Shown: in pieces, positions 35,167 to 44,197 of the stretch | Layout of the letters: the number at the start of each line of letters is the position of its first letter | Position numbering within the stretch: the stretch's first letter is position 1 | Assembly (NCBI RefSeq): GCF_002563955.1 | Contig: NZ_PDJE01000001.1 | Coordinates: forward strand, 1,054,001 to 1,118,000 | Direction: 5' to 3' | From: Paramicrobacterium agarici | Lineage (GTDB): Bacteria > Actinomycetota > Actinomycetes > Actinomycetales > Microbacteriaceae | DNA length: 64,000 nucleotides | Notes under the pieces: generated by a model | Seen by the model: only the letters and a program-made list of their open reading frames with translations | What the model was told of the DNA's origin: nothing | Databases searched by the model: none | Position numbers and translations under genes: made by a program

Positions 35167-35169
35167 CCC

Positions 35170-36103
35170 ATGGCTGAGCAGAACGCGCGCGACGTTGCCG
35201 AAGAGGTTCGGCGCGCCGCGCGCGATTCTCGTGGCCATCTGATGGCGATCCTCGCCGCCGGAACGGGAGACATCGCGGCGGCAGAAGACGCGGTTTCGGA
35301 CGCTTTCGAGCGAGCGCTGCGGACGTGGCCGATCTCGGGAGTTCCCGACAATCCGAGCGCGTGGCTTCTCACCGTTGCGCGCAATCGAATGCGAGATGGC
35401 TTTCGCTCGGCGAACGCGCGCACAACTGTTCCGCTCGACGAAGCAGAGGCGACACCACACCCACACGATGGTGCCAGCGATGTCGACGGCATTCCCGACC
35501 GTCGCCTCGAGCTCCTCTTCGCCTGCGCGCATCCGGCAGTCGAACGCACCGTGCGAACACCGCTCATGCTCCAGGTGATTCTCGGCGTCGACACCGCGAC
35601 AATCGCTCGCGCGTTCGCCGTGCCCGCGCCCACCCTCGCGCAACGGCTCGTCAGGGCCAAGCGAAAAATCCGAGGATGCCGAACTCATCAGGCGAGGCGA
35701 AGACTACGTGCGACGCGCCGCAGACGCCCATCGCGTCGGGCGTTTTCAGCTCGAGGCGGCGATCGAGTCCGTGCACTGCGACCGGGCGCGAACAGGCCGC
35801 GTCGACTACTCCGCGCTGGCCACACTTCTCGCGGTGCTCGTCGCCCGAGCTCCGACCCTTGGCGCACTTGTCGCACAGGCGGCTGTGGCCGCAGAAACCG
35901 AGGGACTAGAGGTCGCGCTCGCACTGCTCGACGCCATACAGCACGCGGAGAGGTTTCAGCCTGCCTGGGCGCTGCGTGCGCACCTCCTTACGCGTCTTCG
36001 TCGAGACGACGACGCCCGGCGAGCGTACGACAAGGCGATATCACTCACGACGGAGCCGCCGCTTCGCGCCTACCTCGTCGAGCGGGCACGCGCGCTAGGC
36101 TGA
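35170..36103 (+). pseudogene. ECF-type sigma factor (DUF6596 class), internal deletion and frameshift
   Basis: The frame from 35170 encodes sigma region 2 (AEDAVSDAFERALRTWP, then GVPDNPSAWLLTVARNR) and region 4 up to LAQRLVRAKRKIR. At about 35665-35672, beside an AAAAA run, homology moves to the +1 frame, which continues EDAELIRRGEDYVRRA...FQLEAAIESVH and on to 36103. The stretch that normally joins these parts (about 90-100 residues with the LPERLxAV...VFNEGY segment) is missing. A single sequencing indel would not explain that loss, so decay by deletion is likely. It begins four bases after the YCII gene. Confidence 0.8.
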
Positions 36104-36111
36104 ACCGCACT

Positions 36112-37644
36112 ATGGTCACGAGGCAGAGAACGCACACCGAGGGCGGGCGCGAGCGGGCGATCGACGAACAGGTTCGCGAGGGCGAAGACGAGTTTCGCGT
36201 CGACATCGAGCGCATCAGGTTCTCCCCGTATTTCTCGAGGCTCTCCGCCGTGACGCAGGTGATTCCGCAAGCCGGATCCGGGACCGTGATCCACAACCGG
36301 CTGACGCACTCTCTCAAGGTGTCTGCCGTAGCACGTTCGATCGCCATTGGGCTGCGCTCGACCGACGAACCGACTCAAGCGCTCATTCAGGAGCTGGGCG
36401 GGTGCGACCCGGTCGTCGTGCAGGCGGCGGCTGCGGCGCACGATCTCGGTCACCCGCCGTTCGGCCACCTCGGAGAGCAGGAGCTCGACAGGGTCGCGCG
36501 CGAGACGCTCGGGCTTCCCGACGGCTTTGAGGGCAACGCGCAGACCTTTCGCATACTCACAGCGCTCGACAGCTGTGACGCGACGGCGCGCGGGCTGAAC
36601 CTCACGCGCGCGGTGCGCGCCGCTGTGCTCAAATACCCGTGGACGCGCAACGAGTGGCGCACAGTTCCGGGGCGCCCGCCCGAGCAGATGCCGCGCGGCG
36701 TCGGAACCGATCTCGCGGCGGGGGCTCAGAAGTTCTCGGCATACGACGTCGAAGCCGACGAGATGCGCGACGCACTCTCGGTGTTTCCCACGATCGCCGA
36801 GCACCAGCAGACCCTCGAATGCTCGGTCATGGACATCGCCGATGACATTGCGTACGCGGTTCACGATCTCGACGACTTCTACCGTGCCGGCATCCTGCAG
36901 TACACGGCGGTCTCAGCTGAGCTGCGAGCGTGGCTCGATGGGCGAGCGCAGCTGGCGGCATCCGACTATTCCGAGCTTGACCCGCGCAGGCCGGGGCACG
37001 CGCTTGAAATCGCATGGCGCCGTGTCGAGGCGAAGGATCCGTGGACCGCTGATGCCGAGGCCTTTCGAGAATCGGTTGAGCGGATCGGCACCGACCTCGT
37101 CGACGGTCTGCTCGCGGTTCCCTACGATGGCGGACTCGAAGCCGATCGTGCGGTGACCGGGTTCACGAGGCGGTGGATCGACAGGCTCAAGGCCTCGATC
37201 GCCGTCGAGCGCGAGCCAACGGTGCGCAGCGGTCACGTCAGGCTTGCGGATGCTGCATGGCATGACGTAATCGTGCTGAAATTCGTGCATTCGCGCTTCG
37301 TTCTCGACCGCTCCGACCTTGCCGTGTATCAGCGGGGGCAGACGCGCATCGTCGCCTCGCTCGCGGAAGGATTCAACGATTGGCTCGCCGATCGTGACGA
37401 CGCCGATCGAGCGCCGCGACGGCTGCTCGACTCCGTTGAGGCCGCGACCGAGGAGTACCGGCAGCTGCGCGACACGGCCCCCGAGCTGTTCGAGCACGGC
37501 GGTGGCGCGGAGGTTGAGCGCCTCGGTCGTTCGCGAGCCATCGTTGACTACATCGCGTCATTCACCGATGCGCAGGCGATCTCGCTGAACGCTCTTCTGA
37601 CGGGCACGTCTGAGGGTCTCTGGGAGGCGGGCCGCGGCCTCTGA
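36112..37644 (+). CDS. dgt: dGTP triphosphohydrolase-like protein
   Basis: This 510-residue HD-domain enzyme has HNRLTHSLKVSAVAR (61 onward), AAAAHDLGHPPFGHLGE with His110-Asp111, and IADDIAYAVHDLDD. These match dNTP triphosphohydrolases that split dGTP to deoxyguanosine and triphosphate. The open frame reaches upstream into the broken sigma gene, but the ATG at 36112 gives the natural family N-terminus. It lies eight bases after the pseudogene and may be transcribed with it. Confidence 0.9.
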   Translation: MVTRQRTHTEGGRERAIDEQVREGEDEFRVDIERIRFSPYFSRLSAVTQVIPQAGSGTVIHNRLTHSLKVSAVARSIAIGLRSTDEPTQALIQELGGCDPVVVQAAAAAHDLGHPPFGHLGEQELDRVARETLGLPDGFEGNAQTFRILTALDSCDATARGLNLTRAVRAAVLKYPWTRNEWRTVPGRPPEQMPRGVGTDLAAGAQKFSAYDVEADEMRDALSVFPTIAEHQQTLECSVMDIADDIAYAVHDLDDFYRAGILQYTAVSAELRAWLDGRAQLAASDYSELDPRRPGHALEIAWRRVEAKDPWTADAEAFRESVERIGTDLVDGLLAVPYDGGLEADRAVTGFTRRWIDRLKASIAVEREPTVRSGHVRLADAAWHDVIVLKFVHSRFVLDRSDLAVYQRGQTRIVASLAEGFNDWLADRDDADRAPRRLLDSVEAATEEYRQLRDTAPELFEHGGGAEVERLGRSRAIVDYIASFTDAQAISLNALLTGTSEGLWEAGRGL

Positions 37645-37737
37645 GCCCAGGCGGCGGAGTCTGAGCGAATCCGGAGCTTCGCGACACCGCGCTCGGGTAC
37701 TCTGAGGCAACTGACGCCCCTGGAGGAAGGTTCCCCC

Positions 37738-38004
37738 ATGAAGTGCCCTGTTGACGATGCTGTACTGCTGATCTCCGAACGCTCGGGCATCGAGATCGAT
37801 TATTGCCCTCAGTGCCGCGGTGTCTGGCTCGACCGCGGTGAACTCGACAAGATCATCGACCGCAGCGAGTCCGTGCCGCCCGCTGCTGCTCAGAGCTTTC
37901 CGCCGCCGCAGCAGCCGCGCTATGACGATCGTCGTTACGGCGACGACCGAGGATACGGACGCAAGCGCAAACGCGAGAGCTGGCTGAGCGACCTCTTCGA
38001 CTGA
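37738..38004 (+). CDS. TFIIB-type zinc-ribbon protein
   Basis: This 88-residue protein begins MKCPVDDAVLL and continues YCPQCRGVWLDRGELDKII, the zf-TFIIB signature. The tail is Pro/Tyr/Arg-rich (QQPRYDDRRYGDDRGYGRK) and ends SWLSDLFD. GGAGGAAGG precedes the ATG. Many bacteria have this short protein; its function is unknown. Confidence 0.88.
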   Translation: MKCPVDDAVLLISERSGIEIDYCPQCRGVWLDRGELDKIIDRSESVPPAAAQSFPPPQQPRYDDRRYGDDRGYGRKRKRESWLSDLFD

Positions 38005-38076
38005 GGCCTCTGCGCGCACCGATTCGGTCCCGCGCAGCATCGAGCGACATGCAGGATGCTGCGCGGGTTCCGTTCG

Positions 38077-38934
38077 TCAGTACCAGCCGGTGGCCTGGGA
38101 ATGGCCCCAGGCTGAGCAGGGCGAGCCATAGACGCTCGAGATGTACTGCAATCCCCAGGTGATCTGGGTTGTCGCGTTTGTCTTCCAGTCGCTCGCGACG
38201 CTGCTCATCTTGCTGCCCGGGAGTGCCTGCGGAATCCCGTAAGCACCGCTCGATGGGTTGGACGCCGTGTGCGACCAGCCAGACTCCTTGTTCCACAGCG
38301 ACACGAGGCAGCTGAACTCGCCAGCTCCCCAGCCGTATGTCTCGGCTGCCATCGACTTGGCTGTCGCCTTGGCGCCTTCTGGAGTGTTGGCGGCCGCGCG
38401 GCGTGCGGCCTCTTCCGCGGCGCGCTTTTCGGCCTCCTCGGCCTTGCGCTGCTTCGCGGCCTCGCTGTCTTCGGCCACCGAGGCGGTCTCGGCTTCCGTC
38501 TGCTTCACGAGGTTCGTGGTAAACGTCGGCGTGAGCGTGCGGTACTCGGACAGCCGATCGACGTACGTCGCCAGATCTTCGGTGTCGACGGATTCATCGG
38601 CCTTGTCGAGCACCGAGCTCGCGCTCTCGAGCGTCTCTTTCGCGCTCTGCTGGGCCGTCTGCTCGGCTCGGAGCTCATCGTTCGCCTGTGCCACGGCTGC
38701 GGCGGAGTCGACCAGTGGGTCTTGGTCAACCGCTGGCGTTGCCCAGCTTGCGGCGAGGCCGGTTCCGCTCAGGGTGAGTGTGAGGGCCAGAGTCGCGCCA
38801 AGTCCAACGCGTGCCCTGCGCCGGTTGCGCGCCCTGCGCATGCGGGCGAGGTGGTTGCGGCGCGGGAAGGGGGTGAGTAGTTCGTCGCCGGTCTCGGCGG
38901 GGGTATCAATCGATGAAGTATCAGCAGAAGTCAT
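38077..38934 (-). CDS. Secreted lytic transglycosylase-like protein
   Basis: This 285-residue protein has a basic N-terminus, one membrane/signal helix (43-62), a coiled-coil rich in Ala, Glu and Lys (about 80-185), and a C-terminal goose-type/SLT-like domain. In that domain, Glu217 in LWNKESGW with NPSSGAYGIPQALPG is the expected catalytic acid. Two cysteines (209, 273) may form a disulfide. It should cleave peptidoglycan during growth. A structured leader and promoter lie upstream (38968-39073). Confidence 0.85.
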   Translation of the reverse strand: MTSADTSSIDTPAETGDELLTPFPRRNHLARMRRARNRRRARVGLGATLALTLTLSGTGLAASWATPAVDQDPLVDSAAAVAQANDELRAEQTAQQSAKETLESASSVLDKADESVDTEDLATYVDRLSEYRTLTPTFTTNLVKQTEAETASVAEDSEAAKQRKAEEAEKRAAEEAARRAAANTPEGAKATAKSMAAETYGWGAGEFSCLVSLWNKESGWSHTASNPSSGAYGIPQALPGSKMSSVASDWKTNATTQITWGLQYISSVYGSPCSAWGHSQATGWY

Positions 38935-39346
38935 TAAGTCTCAGGGGTCGGGTTCAGGGGACGTACCGCGCGTTGGGTCAACGCGCTCGCGAGCGCGCAG
39001 TGCTTCGGGGCAGGCGCGCTCTGGGCACGAAGCACGACACTGATGCATAAATCTGAGTGGTTTCATACCGCAATCTGGGAAAACAGTTCATGGCAGCGTG
39101 GCTGGGCAGGCGGGGAGGTCGAGAAAACCGGGTTGAATCGGATGCTGTTGTGTCGCTGTCTCGCCTGCCATGGCGCGGAACTCGCGCTCATGTGACGCGG
39201 CACGGCGAGCGAGCGATCCTGGAGTTGATGCGTGGCACGGCCGCCGTCTCAGAATCCGCTGAATACGCGGGAATTCTGCTCTGCGGATAAGCAGGAACGT
39301 GCCGGTCGTACGGCACACCGTAGCCTAGACGTGGGAGGGGGCAGCG
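38935..39346. other. Gene-free region with transglycosylase leader
   Basis: This 412-base stretch lacks a convincing gene. On the minus strand a plausible promoter (TTGCGG at 39073-39068, 18 bases, TATGCA at 39049-39044) would yield a leader of about 100 bases into the lytic transglycosylase gene. An open frame at 39057-39290 on the plus strand starts with GTG without a ribosome site and reads as noise. The remainder holds nothing I recognise. Confidence 0.5.
38968..39035 (-). promoter_or_regulatory. Structured 5' leader of the lytic transglycosylase gene
   Basis: Three hairpins lie in a row on the minus strand. GTGCTTCG/CGAAGCAC (39000-39035) has a 20-base loop; CGCGCTCG/CGAGCGCG (38982-38997) is a perfect 16-base palindrome; GCGCGTT/AACGCGC (38968-38986) has a five-base loop. 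The last two share bases 38982-38986 and cannot form fully together, so an alternative-fold switch is possible. It does not match the c-di-AMP riboswitch consensus as I know it. Confidence 0.45.
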
Positions 39347-39883
39347 ATGACTGACACGCACAACGACGACGACCGCGCAAGCGCAAGCGTCGGCGGGCCG
39401 CCGCAGTGGAACACCGAAGAAGAGCGGTGGGCTGCCGTTGAGACAGCGCTCGAACTGGCACGACGCCGCGGCGAATTCGACAACCTGCCCGGCGCGGGCA
39501 AGCCGCTGAAAGACATCGAGAAGCCGCGCGACCCGGACTGGTGGATCAAGCAGAAGATCGAGACAGAGCAGCTGACCGGAATGGCGCCGCCCGTCTTTCA
39601 GCTGCGCAAAGAGCACGAGCAATTCGACGAGACCATTGACGCGTTGAACTCCGAGAAGCAGGTGCGCGACTACGTCGACGGCTTCAACAAGCGCGTGCGC
39701 GAGGCGCGGCGGCAGCTGCACGGCGGACCGCCCGTCGTGACACCGACGCGAGACGCCGATGCCGAGGTGGTCGCATGGCAACAGCGCCGCGACGCTCGCC
39801 TACCGGCGCACGAGACCGGCACGACTCAGGGCGCGCCGCGGCGTCGCTGGTGGCACGGCCGGCGTGGTAAGCAAGAGGCATGA
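39347..39883 (+). CDS. DUF1992 (DnaJ C28-like domain) protein
   Basis: This 178-residue protein carries the DUF1992 motif AARRRGEFDNLPGAGKPL-type sequence (here ARRRGEFDNLPGAGKPLKDI) followed by WWIKQKIETEQ. The C-terminus is basic (RRRWWHGRRGK). The family is found as a stand-alone bacterial protein of unknown role and in eukaryotic DNAJC28. Its ATGA overlap couples it to the carboxylesterase gene. Confidence 0.85.
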   Translation: MTDTHNDDDRASASVGGPPQWNTEEERWAAVETALELARRRGEFDNLPGAGKPLKDIEKPRDPDWWIKQKIETEQLTGMAPPVFQLRKEHEQFDETIDALNSEKQVRDYVDGFNKRVREARRQLHGGPPVVTPTRDADAEVVAWQQRRDARLPAHETGTTQGAPRRRWWHGRRGKQEA

Positions 39884-41385
39884 CCTCGACGCCGAGCACC
39901 GCTGAAAGGCCCGCGCCTGAGCCAGATGAGCAGCCGCTCGTGCACACAGCGGCGGGCACGGTGCGCGGCAGGCATCTCGGCCCGCACCAGACGGCATTCC
40001 TCGGCATCCCCTACGGTGAAGCGCCGACCGAAGACCTACGATTCGAGCGACCCGTCCCGCATGCTCCCTGGCGCGGCGTTCGCGACGCGACCCAATACGG
40101 CGCAACACCCCTGCGTGATTTCATGACGGGCATCACTCTCATTCCCGAACCGGCCTACCCCGGCGACGAGACGCTCACGGTCAACGTCTTCACACCGAGA
40201 ACGCGACGCGATGGGGGTCTGCCCGTGCTCGTCTGGATCCACGGCGGCGGCTTCACGAGCGGCTCGCCCGCATCGCCGTGGTACGAGACCGGCAGCTTTC
40301 CTCGCGACGGCGTCGTCGTGGTGACGATGTCGTACCGGCTCGGCCTCGACGGTTTCGGCGTCATTGACGGGGCGCCGGGCAACAGGGCCGTTCACGACTG
40401 GATGCTGGCGCTTGACTGGGTGCAGCAGAACATTGCCGCGTTCGGCGGCGACCCCTCGCGCGTCACGATCGGCGGTCAGAGCGCGGGCGGCACCGCCGTG
40501 TTGACGCTGCTGTCGATGCCCGCTGCCCAGCACCTCTTCTCTCGAGCAATCGTGGAGTCGCCCGGCGCGAGCACAGGCGAGCGCAGCGACGTCGCTCGGA
40601 GCACGGCAGAGGTCGCCACGCTTTTGAGAATCGCGGCGACGCGCGACGATTTCGCGAGCGTGCCTGAGCACGACGTGTTCGAGGCGCAGACGCGCGCGCA
40701 GAAGCACGACATGAGGCTCGCCTGGCTGCGCCGGCTGATGCGCGGAGGCAGCTCGATGCAGTGGACGCCGGTCATCGACGGCGATCTCGTGCCGTACTCC
40801 GTCGCGGAGGGCCTCGCACGCGGCATCGGCTCGGACAAACCGCTGCTCATCGGTGCGAACGCGAACGAAACCGATGCGATGCTGCTCGAGTCATCAGCGG
40901 CGCTCGACCTGCTGCCGCGGGCGCTGGCGCTGCGCATCGTCGGCCTCGGGCGCATCAGGCGCCAATACGGCGAACTCACTCCCGGCCGCACGAGGCGCAT
41001 GCTCGGCGCCACAGCCTCTGACGCCGTCTTTCGGCTCACGACCGCGCGCGCCCTCGCCGCGAAGACGGGTCGGGCATACGCGTACGACTTCAGGCTCGCG
41101 TCATCGCACAATGCGCTGACCGGGCACTGCATGGAGCTGCCGTTCGTCTGGGACTGCCTCGACGGCGAGAACGTCGAAGCGAGCACGGGGACGAACCGGC
41201 CGCAGAGCCTCGCCGATGAGATGCACGGCGAGTGGGTGCGATTCATCGCCGACGGCACGGTGTCATGGCCCGCATACGAGGTCTCGGGCGGTCGCACGGG
41301 TCGGATCTTCGACAGCGAGCCGCGTACGCAGAAGATCTTCGACCGTGAGCAGCGGATCGTGGCCCTGGAGAAGGGCGCAGAATAG
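39880..41385 (+). CDS. Type B carboxylesterase
   Basis: This 501-residue alpha/beta hydrolase of the cholinesterase/carboxylesterase family has the oxyanion motif HGGGF (121-125), the nucleophile in GGQSAGG (Ser201) and a C-terminal catalytic His in GHCMELPFVWD. No signal peptide is seen, so it is probably cytoplasmic. It hydrolyses carboxylic esters, perhaps of xenobiotics; para-nitrobenzyl esterase is the closest named type. It overlaps the upstream gene by four bases. Confidence 0.9.
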   Translation: MTSTPSTAERPAPEPDEQPLVHTAAGTVRGRHLGPHQTAFLGIPYGEAPTEDLRFERPVPHAPWRGVRDATQYGATPLRDFMTGITLIPEPAYPGDETLTVNVFTPRTRRDGGLPVLVWIHGGGFTSGSPASPWYETGSFPRDGVVVVTMSYRLGLDGFGVIDGAPGNRAVHDWMLALDWVQQNIAAFGGDPSRVTIGGQSAGGTAVLTLLSMPAAQHLFSRAIVESPGASTGERSDVARSTAEVATLLRIAATRDDFASVPEHDVFEAQTRAQKHDMRLAWLRRLMRGGSSMQWTPVIDGDLVPYSVAEGLARGIGSDKPLLIGANANETDAMLLESSAALDLLPRALALRIVGLGRIRRQYGELTPGRTRRMLGATASDAVFRLTTARALAAKTGRAYAYDFRLASSHNALTGHCMELPFVWDCLDGENVEASTGTNRPQSLADEMHGEWVRFIADGTVSWPAYEVSGGRTGRIFDSEPRTQKIFDREQRIVALEKGAE

Positions 41386-41496
41386 CGCTTCCGGCGCACG
41401 CGCACCGAAGATGACGTCGTGTGACTGTCGCGCGCGTTCACGCTACGAACTGTGACATCGCAGGCTCTGCCCGGCACGTCGACGCCCCATAGGTTC

Positions 41497-41538
41497 GAGT
41501 CTCAATCACGCCGCTCGTGCGGCATCCATTCGAGACTC
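41497..41538. promoter_or_regulatory. Inverted repeat before the oligopeptide-type ABC operon
   Basis: GAGTCTC (41497-41503) and GAGACTC (41532-41538) flank 28 bases, with AGGTTCG occurring directly at 41491 and 41541. It ends 12 bases before the lipoprotein start and could fold over the ribosome site or serve as an operator. The protein that would bind is unknown. Confidence 0.35.
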
Positions 41539-41550
41539 TGAGGTTCGCCC

Positions 41551-43176
41551 ATGCCACGTCACAGCCCTCTCGCCGCTCTCGCCCTGGCCGCAGCCGCGAT
41601 GATGTGCCTGACATCGTGTGCTGCCGCCTCGTCGTCAGCCGAGCAGCAGGCCGACGGCGGCACGCTCGTCTACGCCCACCAGCAAGAGCCGCCGTGCGTG
41701 TTCGGCGGGTGGATCGAGCAGGCCTACCTCAGCTATCAGGTGCTCGACAGCCTCACCTCACTCGATGAGAATGGCAACGCTGTCGCATGGCTCGCCGACT
41801 CGTGGACGGTCTCGGACGACGGTCTTGACTGGACGTTCCGGCTGAAGCACGGCGTGACGTTCACCGATGGCAGCGAGCTGACAGCATCCGTCATCGCCTA
41901 CAACGTCGAGTACTGGATGGCGGGCGGCAACAGCACGGCGAAGGTGTGGCTCGACGGCTACTACTCCTCGGCCGAGGCCATCGACGAGCACACTCTCGCC
42001 CTGCACCTCGATAAGCCGTATCCGCGCCTGCCCGAAACGCTCGCGCAGGGATACTTCGGCATCCAGTCGCAAGAAGCCCTCGAGACACGCAGCGACGAGC
42101 AGAACTGCGAGCAGCCGATCGGCAGCGGCGCATTCACCGTCGCCGAGTGGAACCGAGGGCAGAACATCGTGCTCGAGCGCAACGACGACTACACGTCATG
42201 GCCGGCAAACGCGCAGCACGAGGGGCCTGCGCTCGTGAAGACCGTCGACTGGCGGTTCGTCCCCGACGGCGCGACGCGGGCGTCTGCGCTGAAGAGCGAA
42301 GAGGTCGACGCGATCTACGACGTGCCGAGTGTCGAGTGGGAGACTCTGGAGCAGGGCGGCTTCGGCCTGCACAAATACGTGACACCCGGGCGTCCTCAGC
42401 AGCTGGCGTTCAATACAGCCCAGGGACCATTCACCGATGAGCGGGTGCGCAAGGCGTTCGCCTACAGTCTCGACCGCGAGGCACTCGTCGAGACCATCGG
42501 CCTCGGGGTCATTCCCTACGAGGGAAACGGAGCCGTGAGCCAGGCGACGCCCGGCTACAGTCAGCGAGCCGCCGACCGGTACAGCCACGACGCCGAGAAG
42601 GCGAACGACCTGCTTGACGCGGCGGGCTGGGGTGAGACGAACGCCGACGGGTTCCGCGTGAAAGACGGCCAGGTGCTCGAGGTCACGCTGCCCTACGGGG
42701 CGGGAACCATCATCAACGCCGAGGGGGCGTCCATTCTTCAGGGCGTCGCCCAGCAGGCAAAGCAGGTCGGATTCGACGTGACCCTTGTTCCCGTGCCGCC
42801 GAGCGAGCACTTCGCCGGCGCCCACACGCAGCGCGACGAGCGCGACATCGCCGCGGGGTACTGGACGAGCGTGACAGCGGGGATTCTCTGGATCAACTGG
42901 CGCGCCGATACCGAAGAAGCGCCCAACGGCAACAACGCAGCGTTCTACAACTCGCCAGAGCTCGAAGACCTCATTCTGCGCGCAAATTCGGCGGCGGACA
43001 TCGCCGAGCAGAACGAGCTGTACCAGCTGGCGCAGGAGTACATCGCCGACCACGCGCTCTCGATCGGGCTGTACGACAGGCTGAGCACCCTCGCGGTCTC
43101 GCCTCACGTCGCGGGCATCTGGCAAGAGCACTCACAGGGGGGACCGGTCTTCCATGACGCACACTTCGTCGCCTGA
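41551..43176 (+). CDS. Oligopeptide/nickel-type ABC substrate-binding lipoprotein
   Basis: This 541-residue SBP family 5 protein has a signal peptide and lipobox LTSC (Cys about 29). Family landmarks include WTFRLKHGVTFTDGSELTA and VRKAFAYSLDREALVETI. It delivers a small ligand to the permeases downstream, whose first gene overlaps its end by 23 bases. Pairing with an NtaA-type monooxygenase suggests a ligand that is oxidised after uptake rather than a peptide (inference). Confidence 0.9.
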   Translation: MPRHSPLAALALAAAAMMCLTSCAAASSSAEQQADGGTLVYAHQQEPPCVFGGWIEQAYLSYQVLDSLTSLDENGNAVAWLADSWTVSDDGLDWTFRLKHGVTFTDGSELTASVIAYNVEYWMAGGNSTAKVWLDGYYSSAEAIDEHTLALHLDKPYPRLPETLAQGYFGIQSQEALETRSDEQNCEQPIGSGAFTVAEWNRGQNIVLERNDDYTSWPANAQHEGPALVKTVDWRFVPDGATRASALKSEEVDAIYDVPSVEWETLEQGGFGLHKYVTPGRPQQLAFNTAQGPFTDERVRKAFAYSLDREALVETIGLGVIPYEGNGAVSQATPGYSQRAADRYSHDAEKANDLLDAAGWGETNADGFRVKDGQVLEVTLPYGAGTIINAEGASILQGVAQQAKQVGFDVTLVPVPPSEHFAGAHTQRDERDIAAGYWTSVTAGILWINWRADTEEAPNGNNAAFYNSPELEDLILRANSAADIAEQNELYQLAQEYIADHALSIGLYDRLSTLAVSPHVAGIWQEHSQGGPVFHDAHFVA

Positions 43177-44197
43177 CACCGAGCGGGCGGGCACGCTCGA
43201 GGCCAGAATCACAGCGGATGCTGCCGCGGGCAGTGCTCGTCGCACAGCGCGCCGCACTGCGCTGATCCGTCGCATCGCCGGCAAGGTCATCGGCGCCGCG
43301 ATCACGCTCTTCGGCGCAGCATCCGTCGCGTTTCTCGCTCAGCTCGCTCTGCCCGGTGACCGCGCAACCGTGATCTTCAACATTCGCGCCGGGCAGGCCA
43401 TCGAGCGCACGCCCGAGGAACTCGCGCAGATCAACGAGCAGTACGGACTGCTGCAGCCCGTACTCCTGCAGTACGTCGACTATCTACGCGCCCTCGTCTC
43501 GGGCACCCTCGGAATGTCATATCAGCAGTACCGTCCCGTGAGCGACATCATTCTGGAACAGCTTGGCCCGACGCTCACGCTGACACTCACGGCGATCGTG
43601 CTCTCGTGGCTCATCATGATCGTGTGGGTGACGCTCACGGCGGGGCGGGGCCGGCGGCTCGGCACGTTCGGGGCGATGGCCGACACCACAGCTGCCGGTC
43701 TGCCGCACTACTGGCTCGGCAGCATCCTGCTCGTGGTCTTCGGGCTCTGGCTCGGATGGTTTCCCGTGATCAGCGGAACGAGCATCGCGGGCCTCTGGCT
43801 CCCCGCGCTGACGCTCGCGATTCCGCTCGCGGGGTTCATGGGCCAGGCGACGCGCACCGAGTTCGAGCGGACGCTGCAGCAGCCGTTCATCGTCACGGCC
43901 CGCATGCGCGGCATGGGCGAGACGGGTGTGCGACTGCACCACGTGTTGCGGCACTCCGTGCTGCCGGCCGTCACGCTCTCGGGCTGGGCGCTCGGCGCGA
44001 CGATCTCGGGCGCGGTCATTGTCGAATCGCTGTTCTCGCGGCCGGGAATCGGCTCGGTGCTCATCACCGCCGTGAACGCGCAGGACCTGCCGATCGTCAC
44101 GGGCGTCGTCGTGCTCATCGCCGCCCTCTACGTGGTCGCGAACCTCGTCGTCGACCTCATCTACACGCTCATCGATCCGAGGTTAGCCACATCATGA
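43154..44197 (+). CDS. ABC transporter permease (DppB type)
   Basis: This 347-residue integral membrane protein of the oligopeptide family has six hydrophobic helices and the loop ARMRGMGETGVRLHHVLRHS, which contacts the ATPase. The N-terminal 40 residues are Ala/Arg-rich. It overlaps the lipoprotein gene and, by four bases, the second permease gene. Confidence 0.9.
   Translation: MTHTSSPDTERAGTLEARITADAAAGSARRTARRTALIRRIAGKVIGAAITLFGAASVAFLAQLALPGDRATVIFNIRAGQAIERTPEELAQINEQYGLLQPVLLQYVDYLRALVSGTLGMSYQQYRPVSDIILEQLGPTLTLTLTAIVLSWLIMIVWVTLTAGRGRRLGTFGAMADTTAAGLPHYWLGSILLVVFGLWLGWFPVISGTSIAGLWLPALTLAIPLAGFMGQATRTEFERTLQQPFIVTARMRGMGETGVRLHHVLRHSVLPAVTLSGWALGATISGAVIVESLFSRPGIGSVLITAVNAQDLPIVTGVVVLIAALYVVANLVVDLIYTLIDPRLATS

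Noticed and set aside
35170..37644. An 824-residue fusion of sigma factor and dGTPase
   Set aside because: The open frame is continuous, but its middle (about 35670-36110) is Arg-rich nonsense while homology runs in the +1 frame. The dGTPase has its own natural ATG at 36112.
38935..39040. c-di-AMP (ydaO) riboswitch before the transglycosylase gene
   Set aside because: Gene context would fit, but the conserved stretches of that class are not present in this leader. I kept only a generic structured-leader call.
41491..41513. tRNA T-arm-like string GGTTCGAGTC
   Set aside because: No acceptor stem, D-arm or anticodon arm can be drawn around it, so it is not a tRNA.
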